Assembly (NCBI GenBank): GCA_031553595.1
Contig: JAVBLI010000008.1
Span: forward strand, 1 to 64,000
Source of the DNA: RGIG3701 sp031553595
GTDB taxonomy: Bacteria > Planctomycetota > Planctomycetia > Pirellulales > Thermoguttaceae
Reading direction: 5' to 3'
DNA: 64,000 nucleotides
In this document: positions 34,892 to 43,147 of the stretch, in pieces
Layout: every line of letters begins with the position of its first letter
How positions within the stretch are numbered: the first letter of the stretch is position 1
Translations under genes and position numbers: made by a program
Notes under the pieces: generated by a model
Seen by the model: the letters and a program-made list of their open reading frames with translations, nothing else
The model's database searches: none
Told to the model about the DNA's origin: nothing

Positions 34892-37800
34892 TTATTTCTC
34901 ATTCCCGATTTTCTTCATCTCGTCTGCCAGGGTGTTAATCGTATACCGGATCTGCTCTTCCGTGTGTACGGCGGTCATGAAAAATCGCAGGCGGGCGGCT
35001 TTTTCCTCGACGGCCGGGTACATGATGGGCTGGACGTTAATGCCGCGTTCGTAGAGCCGCTGGGCCATCAGGAGGCTTAACTGCGAGTTCCCGAGAATAA
35101 TCGGAATCACCGGCGTGCCGTCACTCAAGCCCGTATTAAACCCGGCTTTTTTCGCCAACTCCAGGAACAGGGCCGCGTTCGCATGCAGCCGTTTCACCAG
35201 CCCGGGATCGCGCTTCAGTTTCCGCAAGGACGCCAGTGCCGCCGCGGTGGACGGAGGCGAAATCGCGGCACTGAACACGAATCCCGGCGTGGTGTACTTC
35301 AGGTACTGAATGATGCTCTTCCGCCCGGCGACGAACCCGCCGCATGAGCCGAAGGATTTACTGATGGTGCCCATCCAGAGATCCCCGTCATTCGGATCCA
35401 GGCCGAAATGGTCGCACACACCCGCGCCGCGGCTGCCCAGCGTGCCCAGCGAGTGGGCCTCATCCACATACAGGTACGCCTTATGCCGCTTCTTGAGTGC
35501 CACGAATTCCGGCACTGGCGCGATGTCCCCGTCCATGCTGTACACACCCTCAAGCGCAATCATCACCCGGCGGTACTCGCCGCGGTAACGCCGCAGAAGG
35601 TCATCCGCCATCCGCCAGTCATTATGGTCGAACGGCCGGCGCGTCGCGCCCGAAAGTTTCGCGCCCATGAAAATACTGTTATGCGCCAGGGCGTCATGAA
35701 GAATCAAGTCGCCGGGGCCCATCAGGTGGCCGATCACGCTTTCATTCAGGTGGTGGCCCGCCGAGAAAATCAGCGCGTCATCCACGCCGATAAACTCCGC
35801 CATTTCGCGTTCGAACGCCTGGTGAATGTCCTTTTCGCCGGAAACCAGGCGGCTGGCCGAGGCGCTGGTGCCGTACTTTTCCACCGCCTTTTGCGTCTCC
35901 GCGATTACCTCCGCGTCACTGCTGAGGCCGAGATAATTATAGCTCGCGAAATGGATGAATTCCTTCCCATCCATCACGGTGGTGTCTTTCGCCAGGCCCT
36001 CATGCACCGAAAAATACGGGTTCCGCAGCCCGGTGGCCATGGACGCCTGCATGGTCTGCATGAGCTGCTGAAACTCAAAACTTTTCTCGAAAATGTAATA
36101 CTCCTCCGGGACGGCCGCTTCTTTCGCCTCCGCGATGCGCTCCGCCGGACTCTCGACCGCCGTCACGGGCCCGCCGTGCACCAGCACCTGACGCATCCGC
36201 GGCGAGGCACCCATGTATTTACAGACGGCTTCCACCAGGTCTTTCCCGGTGATTAAATCCTGCAACACCGCTTCAGGGAAACGCCCGCCGAAGGTTTCTT
36301 CAATTGCCGCGAGGATGTCCATCCGCTCCAGGGAATCCATCCCCAGCTCGGTAATCGCCGTGGTCATGGTCAGGCCCGCCGCCCGCTCCCGCGCCACCTT
36401 CCGCACCTGGAACAGCACGATTTTCGCGATTTTCTCCGCGTTTTCGGCATTCGCCAGATCTTCCGGCAGCCCTTCCAGGCTCAGCTCCGCCAGCGCCTCT
36501 TTCAGCGCCTGCGTGCGCTGCGTGGCCGAGAAATCCTCCCCGGCACCGCAATTATCCAGCGAAACGTCCAGATCCGCGTCATCTTCCCACTCCGGGGCGT
36601 GAGACACGTGGCCGCCAGTGGACGCCCCAATCATGACGCGCTGTTTCGGCACCCCCGCCGTGCCGTTTTTTTCCACCGCCGTCAGCACGTCCGTCTCACC
36701 GGCTTTAATCGCCGCCACGACCGTCTGAATCGCCGCACGCTGGGCTGAATTTTCCGGCGTCACCAGCCCTTGATCCACCACCGGCAAAAATCCCGGATAA
36801 AGAATCGCCCGGCCACGCTCCGCTAAATCCGGCACCTGGGCCAGCACCTCCGGCGCATCATGCCCCGCCGCCACCGCCCGGCCGTCTTTCTCCTGCGTGG
36901 TCGCGCCCGCCTGGATGAGCTCCATCACTTCCGGCTCTTCATCCTCATCCCGGCCACGAACCTGATCCGGAATCACGACCTGATTCTCCGCCGCGTTCCA
37001 GTACGCCACCACACTGAGCGTCCCCGCAAGAAAATCCTCCCGGCACGCGTGTCGCTGAATCTTTCCGCTGGATGTTTTCGGGATGCTGCCGTGCTTAATG
37101 AGCACGATATAATCCAGCGGCAACTCATGCTGCACGGACACACTCTTGCGAATGGCCTCCACCAGCCCCGCCAGATCCGGCTCGCGCGACCGCTCCGCCT
37201 CCTGCACCACGACGAGAATCTCTTTCCCGTCCTTCTCCACCGCGAACACCGCCCCGCCGTCCTTCCGCGCCTGCGGATGACACTTCTGGATGGTCGTCTC
37301 CACGTCCTGCGGGTAAATATTCACGCCGTGCCAGATGATCATGTCCTTCAGGCGTCCGGAAACATAAAGCTCCCCTTTCCACGTAAAGCCCAGGTCGCCC
37401 GTGCGGAAAAACGGCCCCGCACCCAGATCCTTAATCGTCGCGCGGAACGTGGCGTCTGAAAAATCAGGCCTGCCCCAGTATCCCTGCGCCATGCTCGGCC
37501 CGCGCGCCCAAATCTCGCCCACTTCCCCATCTTTACAGATATTTTCCGTGTCCGGATTTACGATCGCCACCACCTGATCCGGGAACGTGGTTCCATTCCC
37601 CACCATTTCCTGCGCACGCGGCGCGTCTCGCCCGACTTCCACCGCCCAGCCTTTTTTCAACAGCTCCGCGTCAAAAAATTTCTGCGTGGGCCCACACGGC
37701 ATGAACCCGCCCGTCACGATCAGCGTGGCCTCCGCCAGCCCGAAGCACGGATAAAACGCCTCCCGCCGAAATCCGCACGGCCCGAACTTCTCCACGAACG

Positions 37801-38731
37801 CGTCCAGCGTCTCCGGCCGAATCGGCTCCGCCCCGTTAAACGCCACCTTCCACGTGCTTAAATCCAGCTGCGCCACCTGCTCCGGCTTAATCTTCTTCAC
37901 GCACAAATCATACGCGAAATTCGGCCCCCCGCTGACCGTCGCGCCGTAACGGGTAATCGCACTGAGCCACTTAAACGGCCGCTGCAAAAACGACATCGGC
38001 GACATGAGAATATTCGGCCGCCCCACATAAAGCGGTTGTAAAATCCCCCCGATCAGCCCCATGTCATGATAACTCGGCAGCCAGAACACGCCCAGCCCGC
38101 TGCGCGAATTCTCGAAAGCGAAACCGATTTGGGCTGAGTTGTGCAGCAGATTCGCGTGATTCAGCATCACGCCTTTCGGCGTCCCCGTGGATCCGGACGT
38201 GTACTGCAAAAACGCCAGCGTCTCGCCGTGAATGTCCGGCATGATCCAGTCCAGCTCGGCCCCCTCATGAATCTGATTCGTGTCCAGCCAGTGCAGCGAT
38301 TTCAGGGACGGTGCATCCTCCAGCGGGCCCTCGAGCCGCTCCATCACGTCCGTATTCGTCAGCGCCACCTGGGCTGCGCAGTCGTCCGCGATCGCCTGGA
38401 CGCGGAACACGGAGCGGTTCTTCCGCGGCGGATAAACCGGCACCGCCGTCACGCCCGCGTAAAGGCACCCGAAAAACGCCACGATAAAATCCAGGCCCGG
38501 CGGATAAAGAAGCAGCGCCCGCTGTCCCACCAGCCCCTTATCTTCCAGCCACGCCGCCACCGCCCGCGCGCGACGGTCGAGTTCCGAATTCGTAAGCGGC
38601 GTGTAATCGTCGTCACCTTCATGGAGATAACCGAAAGCCAGATCGTGCGGCTGATGCATCGCACGGTGACGGACAAGATCCACAAGCGTCGGCGGGCCGA
38701 AAAATGAGCCCGGGAGATGGTCTAAATGCAC
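34892..38731 (-). CDS. Fatty-acyl-AMP ligase / ACP / alpha-oxoamine synthase fusion
   Basis: 1279 residues in three parts. Residues about 1-590 are a fatty-acyl-AMP ligase: QYTSGSTGTPKGVML binds ATP, WLPSYHDMGLIGGIL and PCFGLAEATLIVTGG are FAAL-type. Residues about 770-850 are an acyl-carrier protein with the phosphopantetheine Ser in ELGMDSLERMDI. Residues about 885-1279 are a PLP enzyme of the 8-amino-7-oxononanoate / serine palmitoyl family: YNYLGLSSD, YVDEAHSLGTLGSRGAGVC and the Schiff-base Lys in GTISKSFGSCGG. It should activate a fatty acid, load it on its own ACP and condense it with an amino acid to give an amino-ketone lipid precursor. The start is GTG. A good promoter is at 38803-38831. 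Confidence 0.86.
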   Translation of the reverse strand: MHLDHLPGSFFGPPTLVDLVRHRAMHQPHDLAFGYLHEGDDDYTPLTNSELDRRARAVAAWLEDKGLVGQRALLLYPPGLDFIVAFFGCLYAGVTAVPVYPPRKNRSVFRVQAIADDCAAQVALTNTDVMERLEGPLEDAPSLKSLHWLDTNQIHEGAELDWIMPDIHGETLAFLQYTSGSTGTPKGVMLNHANLLHNSAQIGFAFENSRSGLGVFWLPSYHDMGLIGGILQPLYVGRPNILMSPMSFLQRPFKWLSAITRYGATVSGGPNFAYDLCVKKIKPEQVAQLDLSTWKVAFNGAEPIRPETLDAFVEKFGPCGFRREAFYPCFGLAEATLIVTGGFMPCGPTQKFFDAELLKKGWAVEVGRDAPRAQEMVGNGTTFPDQVVAIVNPDTENICKDGEVGEIWARGPSMAQGYWGRPDFSDATFRATIKDLGAGPFFRTGDLGFTWKGELYVSGRLKDMIIWHGVNIYPQDVETTIQKCHPQARKDGGAVFAVEKDGKEILVVVQEAERSREPDLAGLVEAIRKSVSVQHELPLDYIVLIKHGSIPKTSSGKIQRHACREDFLAGTLSVVAYWNAAENQVVIPDQVRGRDEDEEPEVMELIQAGATTQEKDGRAVAAGHDAPEVLAQVPDLAERGRAILYPGFLPVVDQGLVTPENSAQRAAIQTVVAAIKAGETDVLTAVEKNGTAGVPKQRVMIGASTGGHVSHAPEWEDDADLDVSLDNCGAGEDFSATQRTQALKEALAELSLEGLPEDLANAENAEKIAKIVLFQVRKVARERAAGLTMTTAITELGMDSLERMDILAAIEETFGGRFPEAVLQDLITGKDLVEAVCKYMGASPRMRQVLVHGGPVTAVESPAERIAEAKEAAVPEEYYIFEKSFEFQQLMQTMQASMATGLRNPYFSVHEGLAKDTTVMDGKEFIHFASYNYLGLSSDAEVIAETQKAVEKYGTSASASRLVSGEKDIHQAFEREMAEFIGVDDALIFSAGHHLNESVIGHLMGPGDLILHDALAHNSIFMGAKLSGATRRPFDHNDWRMADDLLRRYRGEYRRVMIALEGVYSMDGDIAPVPEFVALKKRHKAYLYVDEAHSLGTLGSRGAGVCDHFGLDPNDGDLWMGTISKSFGSCGGFVAGRKSIIQYLKYTTPGFVFSAAISPPSTAAALASLRKLKRDPGLVKRLHANAALFLELAKKAGFNTGLSDGTPVIPIILGNSQLSLLMAQRLYERGINVQPIMYPAVEEKAARLRFFMTAVHTEEQIRYTINTLADEMKKIGNEK

Positions 38732-38802
38732 AAGAAACCCCTATAACGATTAAAAGGTTAAATTTCTACTAAATACTATAAGCGGCGCGGCCGAAAAAGT
38801 CG

Positions 38803-38831
38803 AATATACACTCCTTATTATATAATGACAA
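38803..38831 (-). promoter_or_regulatory. Probable sigma70-type promoter of the fusion gene
   Basis: On the minus strand: TTGTCA (38831-38826), 17 bases, TATATT (38808-38803), about 72 bases before the GTG start. Same hexamers and spacing as 27323-27351. Confidence 0.66.
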
Positions 38832-38871
38832 GGTCACTTTTCGCAAGTAGGGGTACGCACGGCGGTCGCTC

Positions 38872-38990
38872 AAAACAAAAGCCGGGAATGGAGCGCCAGC
38901 GGCAGTGACGCGTAATGACCGGATCGAACCGCCAAGTTATTCCCCGCTTCATCCGGTCATTCCGCTGGCGCTCCATTCCCAGCTGCTGTT
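38872..38990. repeat. CAG-CCGGG palindromic element, copy 8 (AATG subtype)
   Basis: GCCGGGAATGGAGCGCCAGC pairs with GCTGGCGCTCCATTCCCAGC; the inner GCCAGC/GCTGGC pair is unique to this copy and perfectly compensated. The left end is changed (AACAAAAGCC). Orientation is minus. It lies between two divergent genes, one of the few copies that is not 3' of a gene. Confidence 0.9.
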
Positions 38991-39060
38991 TTGTGCGTAA
39001 GTTAATTTGATAGATACCTAATTCATTACGGGCTCCCTCGCCCCCATTTCCATCACTCCC

Positions 39061-39088
39061 TTGACGCCGCCCGAGAAAAATTTATACT
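39061..39088 (+). promoter_or_regulatory. Probable sigma70-type promoter of trpB
   Basis: TTGACG (39061-39066), 16 bases, TATACT (39083-39088), about 60 bases before the ATG. No leader peptide rich in Trp codons and no attenuator hairpin is seen in the leader. Confidence 0.65.
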
Positions 39089-39148
39089 TAAATAACTCGT
39101 GTTTTTCCATTTTCACATAAAATATTATATCATCCCGAGGAGTTTTTC

Positions 39149-40369
39149 ATGGATTTTTCTTCTTATTTACGGAATTACCCCGATAAAAATGGGTATTTTG
39201 GCGAATATGGCGGAGTTTTTCTCCCCCCGGAACTCGAAGAAGCGTTCACCGAAATTACGGAAGCGTATCAGACGATTTGCCATTCCGCGCATTTTATTAG
39301 TGAATTACGCCGCATTCGCCGGGAGTTTCAGGGACGGCCCACGCCGGTTTATCACTGTGAGCGTTTATCAAAAATGCTCGGCGGCGCCCAAATTTATTTG
39401 AAGCGCGAAGACCTGAACCACTCCGGCGCCCATAAGCTGAACCACTGCATGGGCGAGGCGCTTTTAGCGAAATTCATGGGCAAAAAACGTATCATCGCCG
39501 AGACCGGCGCGGGGCAGCACGGCGTGGCGCTAGCGACTGCCGCGGCGTTTTTCGGTCTGGAGTGTGAAATTCATATGGGGGAGGTAGACATCGCGAAGCA
39601 GGCCCCGAATGTCACGCGGATGAAGATTCTCGGCGCGAAAGTCGTTCCCGTCTCGGCCGGGCTGAAGACGCTCAAGGAGGCCGTGGACTCGGCGTTCGAG
39701 GCGTACGCGAAAACGTATAAGGATTCCATCTACTGCATCGGCTCGGCCCTGGGCCCGCACCCCTTCCCGCTGATGGTCCGCGACTTCCAGATGGTCGTCG
39801 GCCAGGAGGCCCGCGAGCAGTTCCTGGGAATGACGGGGATTTTCCCGGACGCCGTGTGTGCGTGCGTCGGCGGCGGCAGTAATTCCATCGGCATGTTCGT
39901 ACCGTTTTTGGGTGACCCGGTGGATCTTTTCGGCGTCGAGCCCATGGGCCGCGGGCGGGAGCTGGGCGATCATGCCGCGACGATGACGTTCGGCTCGAAG
40001 GGCGAATTACATGGTTTCGTCAGCCAGGTGCTGATGAACGAAGACGGCTCGCCGGCTCCCGTTTATTCCGTCGCCAGTGGCCTGGATTACCCCTCCGTCG
40101 GCCCGGAACACGCCTTCCTGCGGGACATCGGTCGGGTGAAATACGAGTCCGCCACGGACGCGGAAGCCGTCGAGGCCTTCTTCATGCTTTCCCGTTATGA
40201 GGGCATTATCCCCGCCCTGGAAAGCGCCCACGCCGTGGCCTTCGCCATGCGTTACGCCAAAGAAGAGAAACGTGGCGCGATCCTCGCCAGCCTCAGCGGC
40301 CGCGGCGACAAAGACGTGGATTACGTCGTCGAGCATTACGGCTACGGCGACGAGTACATGAAGTTTTAG
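39149..40369 (+). CDS. trpB: Tryptophan synthase beta chain
   Basis: 406 residues. It condenses indole and serine to tryptophan with PLP. The Schiff-base Lys is Lys-96 in HSGAHKLNHC (most TrpB have HTGAHKINN), and the phosphate loop is GGGSNSIG. IIAETGAGQHGVALATAAAF and GSALGPHPFPLMVRDFQ are canonical TrpB1 sequences, so this is not the TrpB2 type. GAGGAG precedes the ATG. No trpA follows; a hairpin element lies directly after the stop, so the gene is on its own and the alpha subunit must be elsewhere. Confidence 0.96.
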   Translation: MDFSSYLRNYPDKNGYFGEYGGVFLPPELEEAFTEITEAYQTICHSAHFISELRRIRREFQGRPTPVYHCERLSKMLGGAQIYLKREDLNHSGAHKLNHCMGEALLAKFMGKKRIIAETGAGQHGVALATAAAFFGLECEIHMGEVDIAKQAPNVTRMKILGAKVVPVSAGLKTLKEAVDSAFEAYAKTYKDSIYCIGSALGPHPFPLMVRDFQMVVGQEAREQFLGMTGIFPDAVCACVGGGSNSIGMFVPFLGDPVDLFGVEPMGRGRELGDHAATMTFGSKGELHGFVSQVLMNEDGSPAPVYSVASGLDYPSVGPEHAFLRDIGRVKYESATDAEAVEAFFMLSRYEGIIPALESAHAVAFAMRYAKEEKRGAILASLSGRGDKDVDYVVEHYGYGDEYMKF

Positions 40370-40375
40370 CACAAG

Positions 40376-40491
40376 AACAGCAGCCGGGAGCGGAGCGTTA
40401 GCGCAGAGACCGGATAGAAGTGGGAGAACATTCAGCCACTCTATCCGGTCTTTGCGATTCACTTTGTTCAGCTTCGCTCCCGGCTGCTGTT
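40376..40491. repeat. CAG-CCGGG palindromic element, copy 9 (GAGCG subtype)
   Basis: Six bases after the trpB stop and 18 before the GH51 stop on the other strand. AACAGCAGCCGGGAGCGG pairs with TTCGCTCCCGGCTGCTGTT, followed by a T run (TTTTTT), so on the plus strand it has the shape of an intrinsic terminator with a very long stem. Orientation is plus. Confidence 0.9.
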
Positions 40492-40508
40492 TTTTGTACC
40501 CGGGCTAC

Positions 40509-42920
40509 TTACTTCACCTTCACCCGCAGCACGGTCAGCGACTTCGCGGGCAGCGCCCGTGTGAAGCTTTCCGCCGCTTTAAATGTGCCATTCACCGGCG
40601 CCACTTTTTCCGGCGCTTCGAGCGTATTTTCATCCAGGCCGTTTTCGGAGGTCAAGACGATTTCGGTCACGTCGGCGCCGAGTTTCGTCACGCCCGCGAG
40701 GTTCACGGTCGCCTCGCACGTTTCGGCGGCGGTGTTGACGATCTTCATGATCAGCTCGTCTTTGGCTTCGTTCAGGCCGGAAACGGCGTACACGCCCGTG
40801 CTCTTGCGGATGGGCAGTTTGCCCTCGGCCACCAGCTCGCCGTCGACGAAGCACTTCGCCTGGTCGCCTTTCGTCTCAACCCGGATGGCGTACCACCGGT
40901 CGGTCTCGACCGTGAACTTCGTGCGGTCGCCGACCTCGTCGCTGGTGCCGGCTTCGGTCTGGAACGCCGTGCCGCTGTTGTCCCAACCGCCGATATTCAC
41001 CCAGGCCCAGTCGTTGTCGTTGGTGACATTAAACATCACCAGGAACCCCTCGTCGCCCTCGATCTTGCGGGCCTTGATCTCGAAGGTATAATCGCTCCAC
41101 GCGGCATCGCCGAACAGGTAGCGGCAGTCGGTCGCGGCGCCGTCATTCTGCGTCAGTGCGCCGTCCGCGAATTTCCACTGCCCGCGCTGCGGCGTCGCAC
41201 CTTCCGGCGTCTTGTCCAGGGCTGCTTCATAAACCGTCTTGCCGGCGACGACGATTTTCGCGTCTTTATACTCCGCCTTCGTCCGCCACGTCCCCACGCC
41301 CACGCGGCCGCCGAATTTCACGGCCTCGACCGTTTCCGAAATCTCGGTGGGCACGATCACGTCGCTGCGGTGGACGCTGAAGAGCTGCTGCACATAGTAG
41401 GACGGGATGCCGTAGCTGCGCGTGCCGTCGAAGCAGATCAGGTCGGGATTCCACCGGCGGTGATTCACGTTGACGAACAGCGGCGCGTAGGATGCCATCA
41501 CGACCACGTCGCCGTTGCGTTCCATGCCGGTCATGTAGGCCGCCTCGCCGATCGCGGCGTCGAGGTTGCCAAGGCCGCACTGCTGCGTGACGGCATACTC
41601 GCCAACATAAATTTTGTGCTTCGTGCGGTCGTACTTGTCGTAGCGATGCGCGTTGTTGATGAAGAAACGCGGGTTGCTGTAATAATGCTCATCGAGAATC
41701 TCGATCGGCTTTTTGTTCGTCACCGCCCCGCCCCACTGGCACGCGATGAGCTGCATTTCCGGGTATTTTTCGCGGATTTTGGTGTAGAACAGGTCGTAAC
41801 GCTCCCAGTACACCGGGCCGCCGTTTTCGTTGCCGATCTGGAGGTACTTCATGTTGAACGGCTCCGGATGCCCGGCCGCGGCGCGGACGCTGCCCCACTT
41901 GGAGTCGGCGGGGCCGTTGGCGTACTCGATCGCGTCCAGGGCGTCCTGCACGTACTCGTCCATCTCGTCCATCGGGATGTGGTCGCGATGGGCCATACCG
42001 CAGTTAATGACGAACATCGCCGAGGCGCCGAGGTCTTCGCACATCTGGAGGTACTCGTGGTAGCCCAGGCCGTTGGTGGACTGATAGCCCCAGAGGTTCG
42101 GCTGCGTCCAGCGGTCGATCTGCGGGCCGATGGTTTTCTTCCACCGCGACGCTTCTTTCATCGAGTCGCCCTCGACCCAGCAGCCGCCGGGGAAGCGGAC
42201 GAACGCCGGTTTCAGGGCCGCAAGTTTTTCCATGAGGTCAGGACGCAGGCCGTGGTTTTTGTAAGTTTTCACAGGTTTGAGCGAAACGTAGTCGAGCCAG
42301 AAGGTGCCTATGCCGGTAGGATTAATCAGGAGTTTCGCTTTCGGATCATACACATCCGACTTGATTTTCAGCGTGTACGTCTCCCAGTCTTTCTTCAACT
42401 CATCGGACTGGATAATCGTCGTTCCGCGCGGGGATTGCAAGTCGGCGCTACTGATGCCGATGATCAGGTTGCCGTTAAAACCCTCGCTGGCTTTTGCGCG
42501 GATCACCAGCTCGTACACGCCGCCTTCATCCACCGGGACGCCCCAGTAGCCTTCATTCACCACTGCGAATCCGCCCTCCGAATTTTCCACGTCCACTCGC
42601 AGCACCATGCGGTTGTATTCGCTACCGTTGCCGTTTTCTTCGAGTGTGATTTTTCCTTTGGCATCACCTTTAGCCGCCGTCGACCAGAATTCCGGCTTCT
42701 CTTTATTAAACTCGAACGAACAGTTCCGCACCAGCTCGGGGTAAATGCCGCCGTCGCCGGCGAGGTTGATCTCCTCGAAGAAGATGCCGTAAAGGTCGGG
42801 GCTGACCGTAATGCCGGGTTGATTTACCTGCACGTCCAGCTTCACCGTCCGCTGGGCGCGGGCGTCCTGCGTCAGGATGATCGCCAGCAGTGCCAGCAGT
42901 GTGATAATGGTTTGTTTCAT
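40509..42920 (-). CDS. Secreted GH51 alpha-L-arabinofuranosidase with inserted LamG-like domain
   Basis: 803 residues with signal peptide MKQTIITLLALLAIILTQ. It removes terminal alpha-L-arabinose from arabinan or arabinoxylan outside the cytosol. The N-terminal carbohydrate-binding region starts SPDLYGIFFEEINLAGDGG. The catalytic barrel carries FVRFPGGCWVEGD, the acid/base Glu in YLQIGNENGG and the nucleophile Glu in IYVGEYAV. After the barrel a concanavalin-like domain with KIEGDEGFLVMFNV is inserted before the C-terminal beta-sandwich. AAGGAG precedes the ATG. Last gene of the arabinose locus. Confidence 0.92.
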   Translation of the reverse strand: MKQTIITLLALLAIILTQDARAQRTVKLDVQVNQPGITVSPDLYGIFFEEINLAGDGGIYPELVRNCSFEFNKEKPEFWSTAAKGDAKGKITLEENGNGSEYNRMVLRVDVENSEGGFAVVNEGYWGVPVDEGGVYELVIRAKASEGFNGNLIIGISSADLQSPRGTTIIQSDELKKDWETYTLKIKSDVYDPKAKLLINPTGIGTFWLDYVSLKPVKTYKNHGLRPDLMEKLAALKPAFVRFPGGCWVEGDSMKEASRWKKTIGPQIDRWTQPNLWGYQSTNGLGYHEYLQMCEDLGASAMFVINCGMAHRDHIPMDEMDEYVQDALDAIEYANGPADSKWGSVRAAAGHPEPFNMKYLQIGNENGGPVYWERYDLFYTKIREKYPEMQLIACQWGGAVTNKKPIEILDEHYYSNPRFFINNAHRYDKYDRTKHKIYVGEYAVTQQCGLGNLDAAIGEAAYMTGMERNGDVVVMASYAPLFVNVNHRRWNPDLICFDGTRSYGIPSYYVQQLFSVHRSDVIVPTEISETVEAVKFGGRVGVGTWRTKAEYKDAKIVVAGKTVYEAALDKTPEGATPQRGQWKFADGALTQNDGAATDCRYLFGDAAWSDYTFEIKARKIEGDEGFLVMFNVTNDNDWAWVNIGGWDNSGTAFQTEAGTSDEVGDRTKFTVETDRWYAIRVETKGDQAKCFVDGELVAEGKLPIRKSTGVYAVSGLNEAKDELIMKIVNTAAETCEATVNLAGVTKLGADVTEIVLTSENGLDENTLEAPEKVAPVNGTFKAAESFTRALPAKSLTVLRVKVK

Positions 42921-42934
42921 GGGTTTCTCCTTGT

Positions 42935-43125
42935 AATTTTTAATTGAAACAGCTCCATAGGAGCGTAATGTTTATAGAAACGGTTGCCGTGCAAATATCT
43001 ATGCCCAGTCGGGGGTAGGATGTTTATAGAACGTCTGTTTCATCACAAACATCCCACCCCTACGAGGTGGAAGTATCCGTAATTTACCTGTTTTCTATAA
43101 ACATCTCATCCCTACGGGACGAGAA
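42935..43125. repeat. TTTATAGAA / GTAGGG intergenic repeats
   Basis: Several copies of ATGTTTATAGAA and their complement TTCTATAAACAT, joined to GGGGGTAGG or CATCCCTACGGGACG words. They form inverted pairs (for example GTAGGATGTTTATAGAAC at 43015-43032 with TTTCTATAAACATCTC at 43092-43107). A single related copy is at 30881-30901. They fill the gap between the two GH51 genes. Confidence 0.75.
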
Positions 43126-43147
43126 TGAAAGTTCCTTTGTTAAATTC

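Larger units (their letters stand above)
38732..39148. other. Divergent promoter region, acyl-AMP-ligase fusion / trpB
   Basis: 417 bases without a gene. Promoters for both directions flank a CAG-CCGGG element (38872-38990). The 13-mer TCGCAAGTAGGGG at 38841-38853 stands just upstream of the minus-strand -35. Confidence 0.65.

Noticed and set aside
34892..38731. Plain long-chain fatty-acyl-CoA ligase or polyketide synthase
   Set aside because: No ketosynthase or acyltransferase motif is present, and the C-terminal PLP domain with its Lys motif shows a different final step.
40452..42947. 831-residue open frame on the plus strand
   Set aside because: Almost exactly antisense to the GH51 gene with its catalytic residues and signal peptide; composition is that of a reverse shadow.
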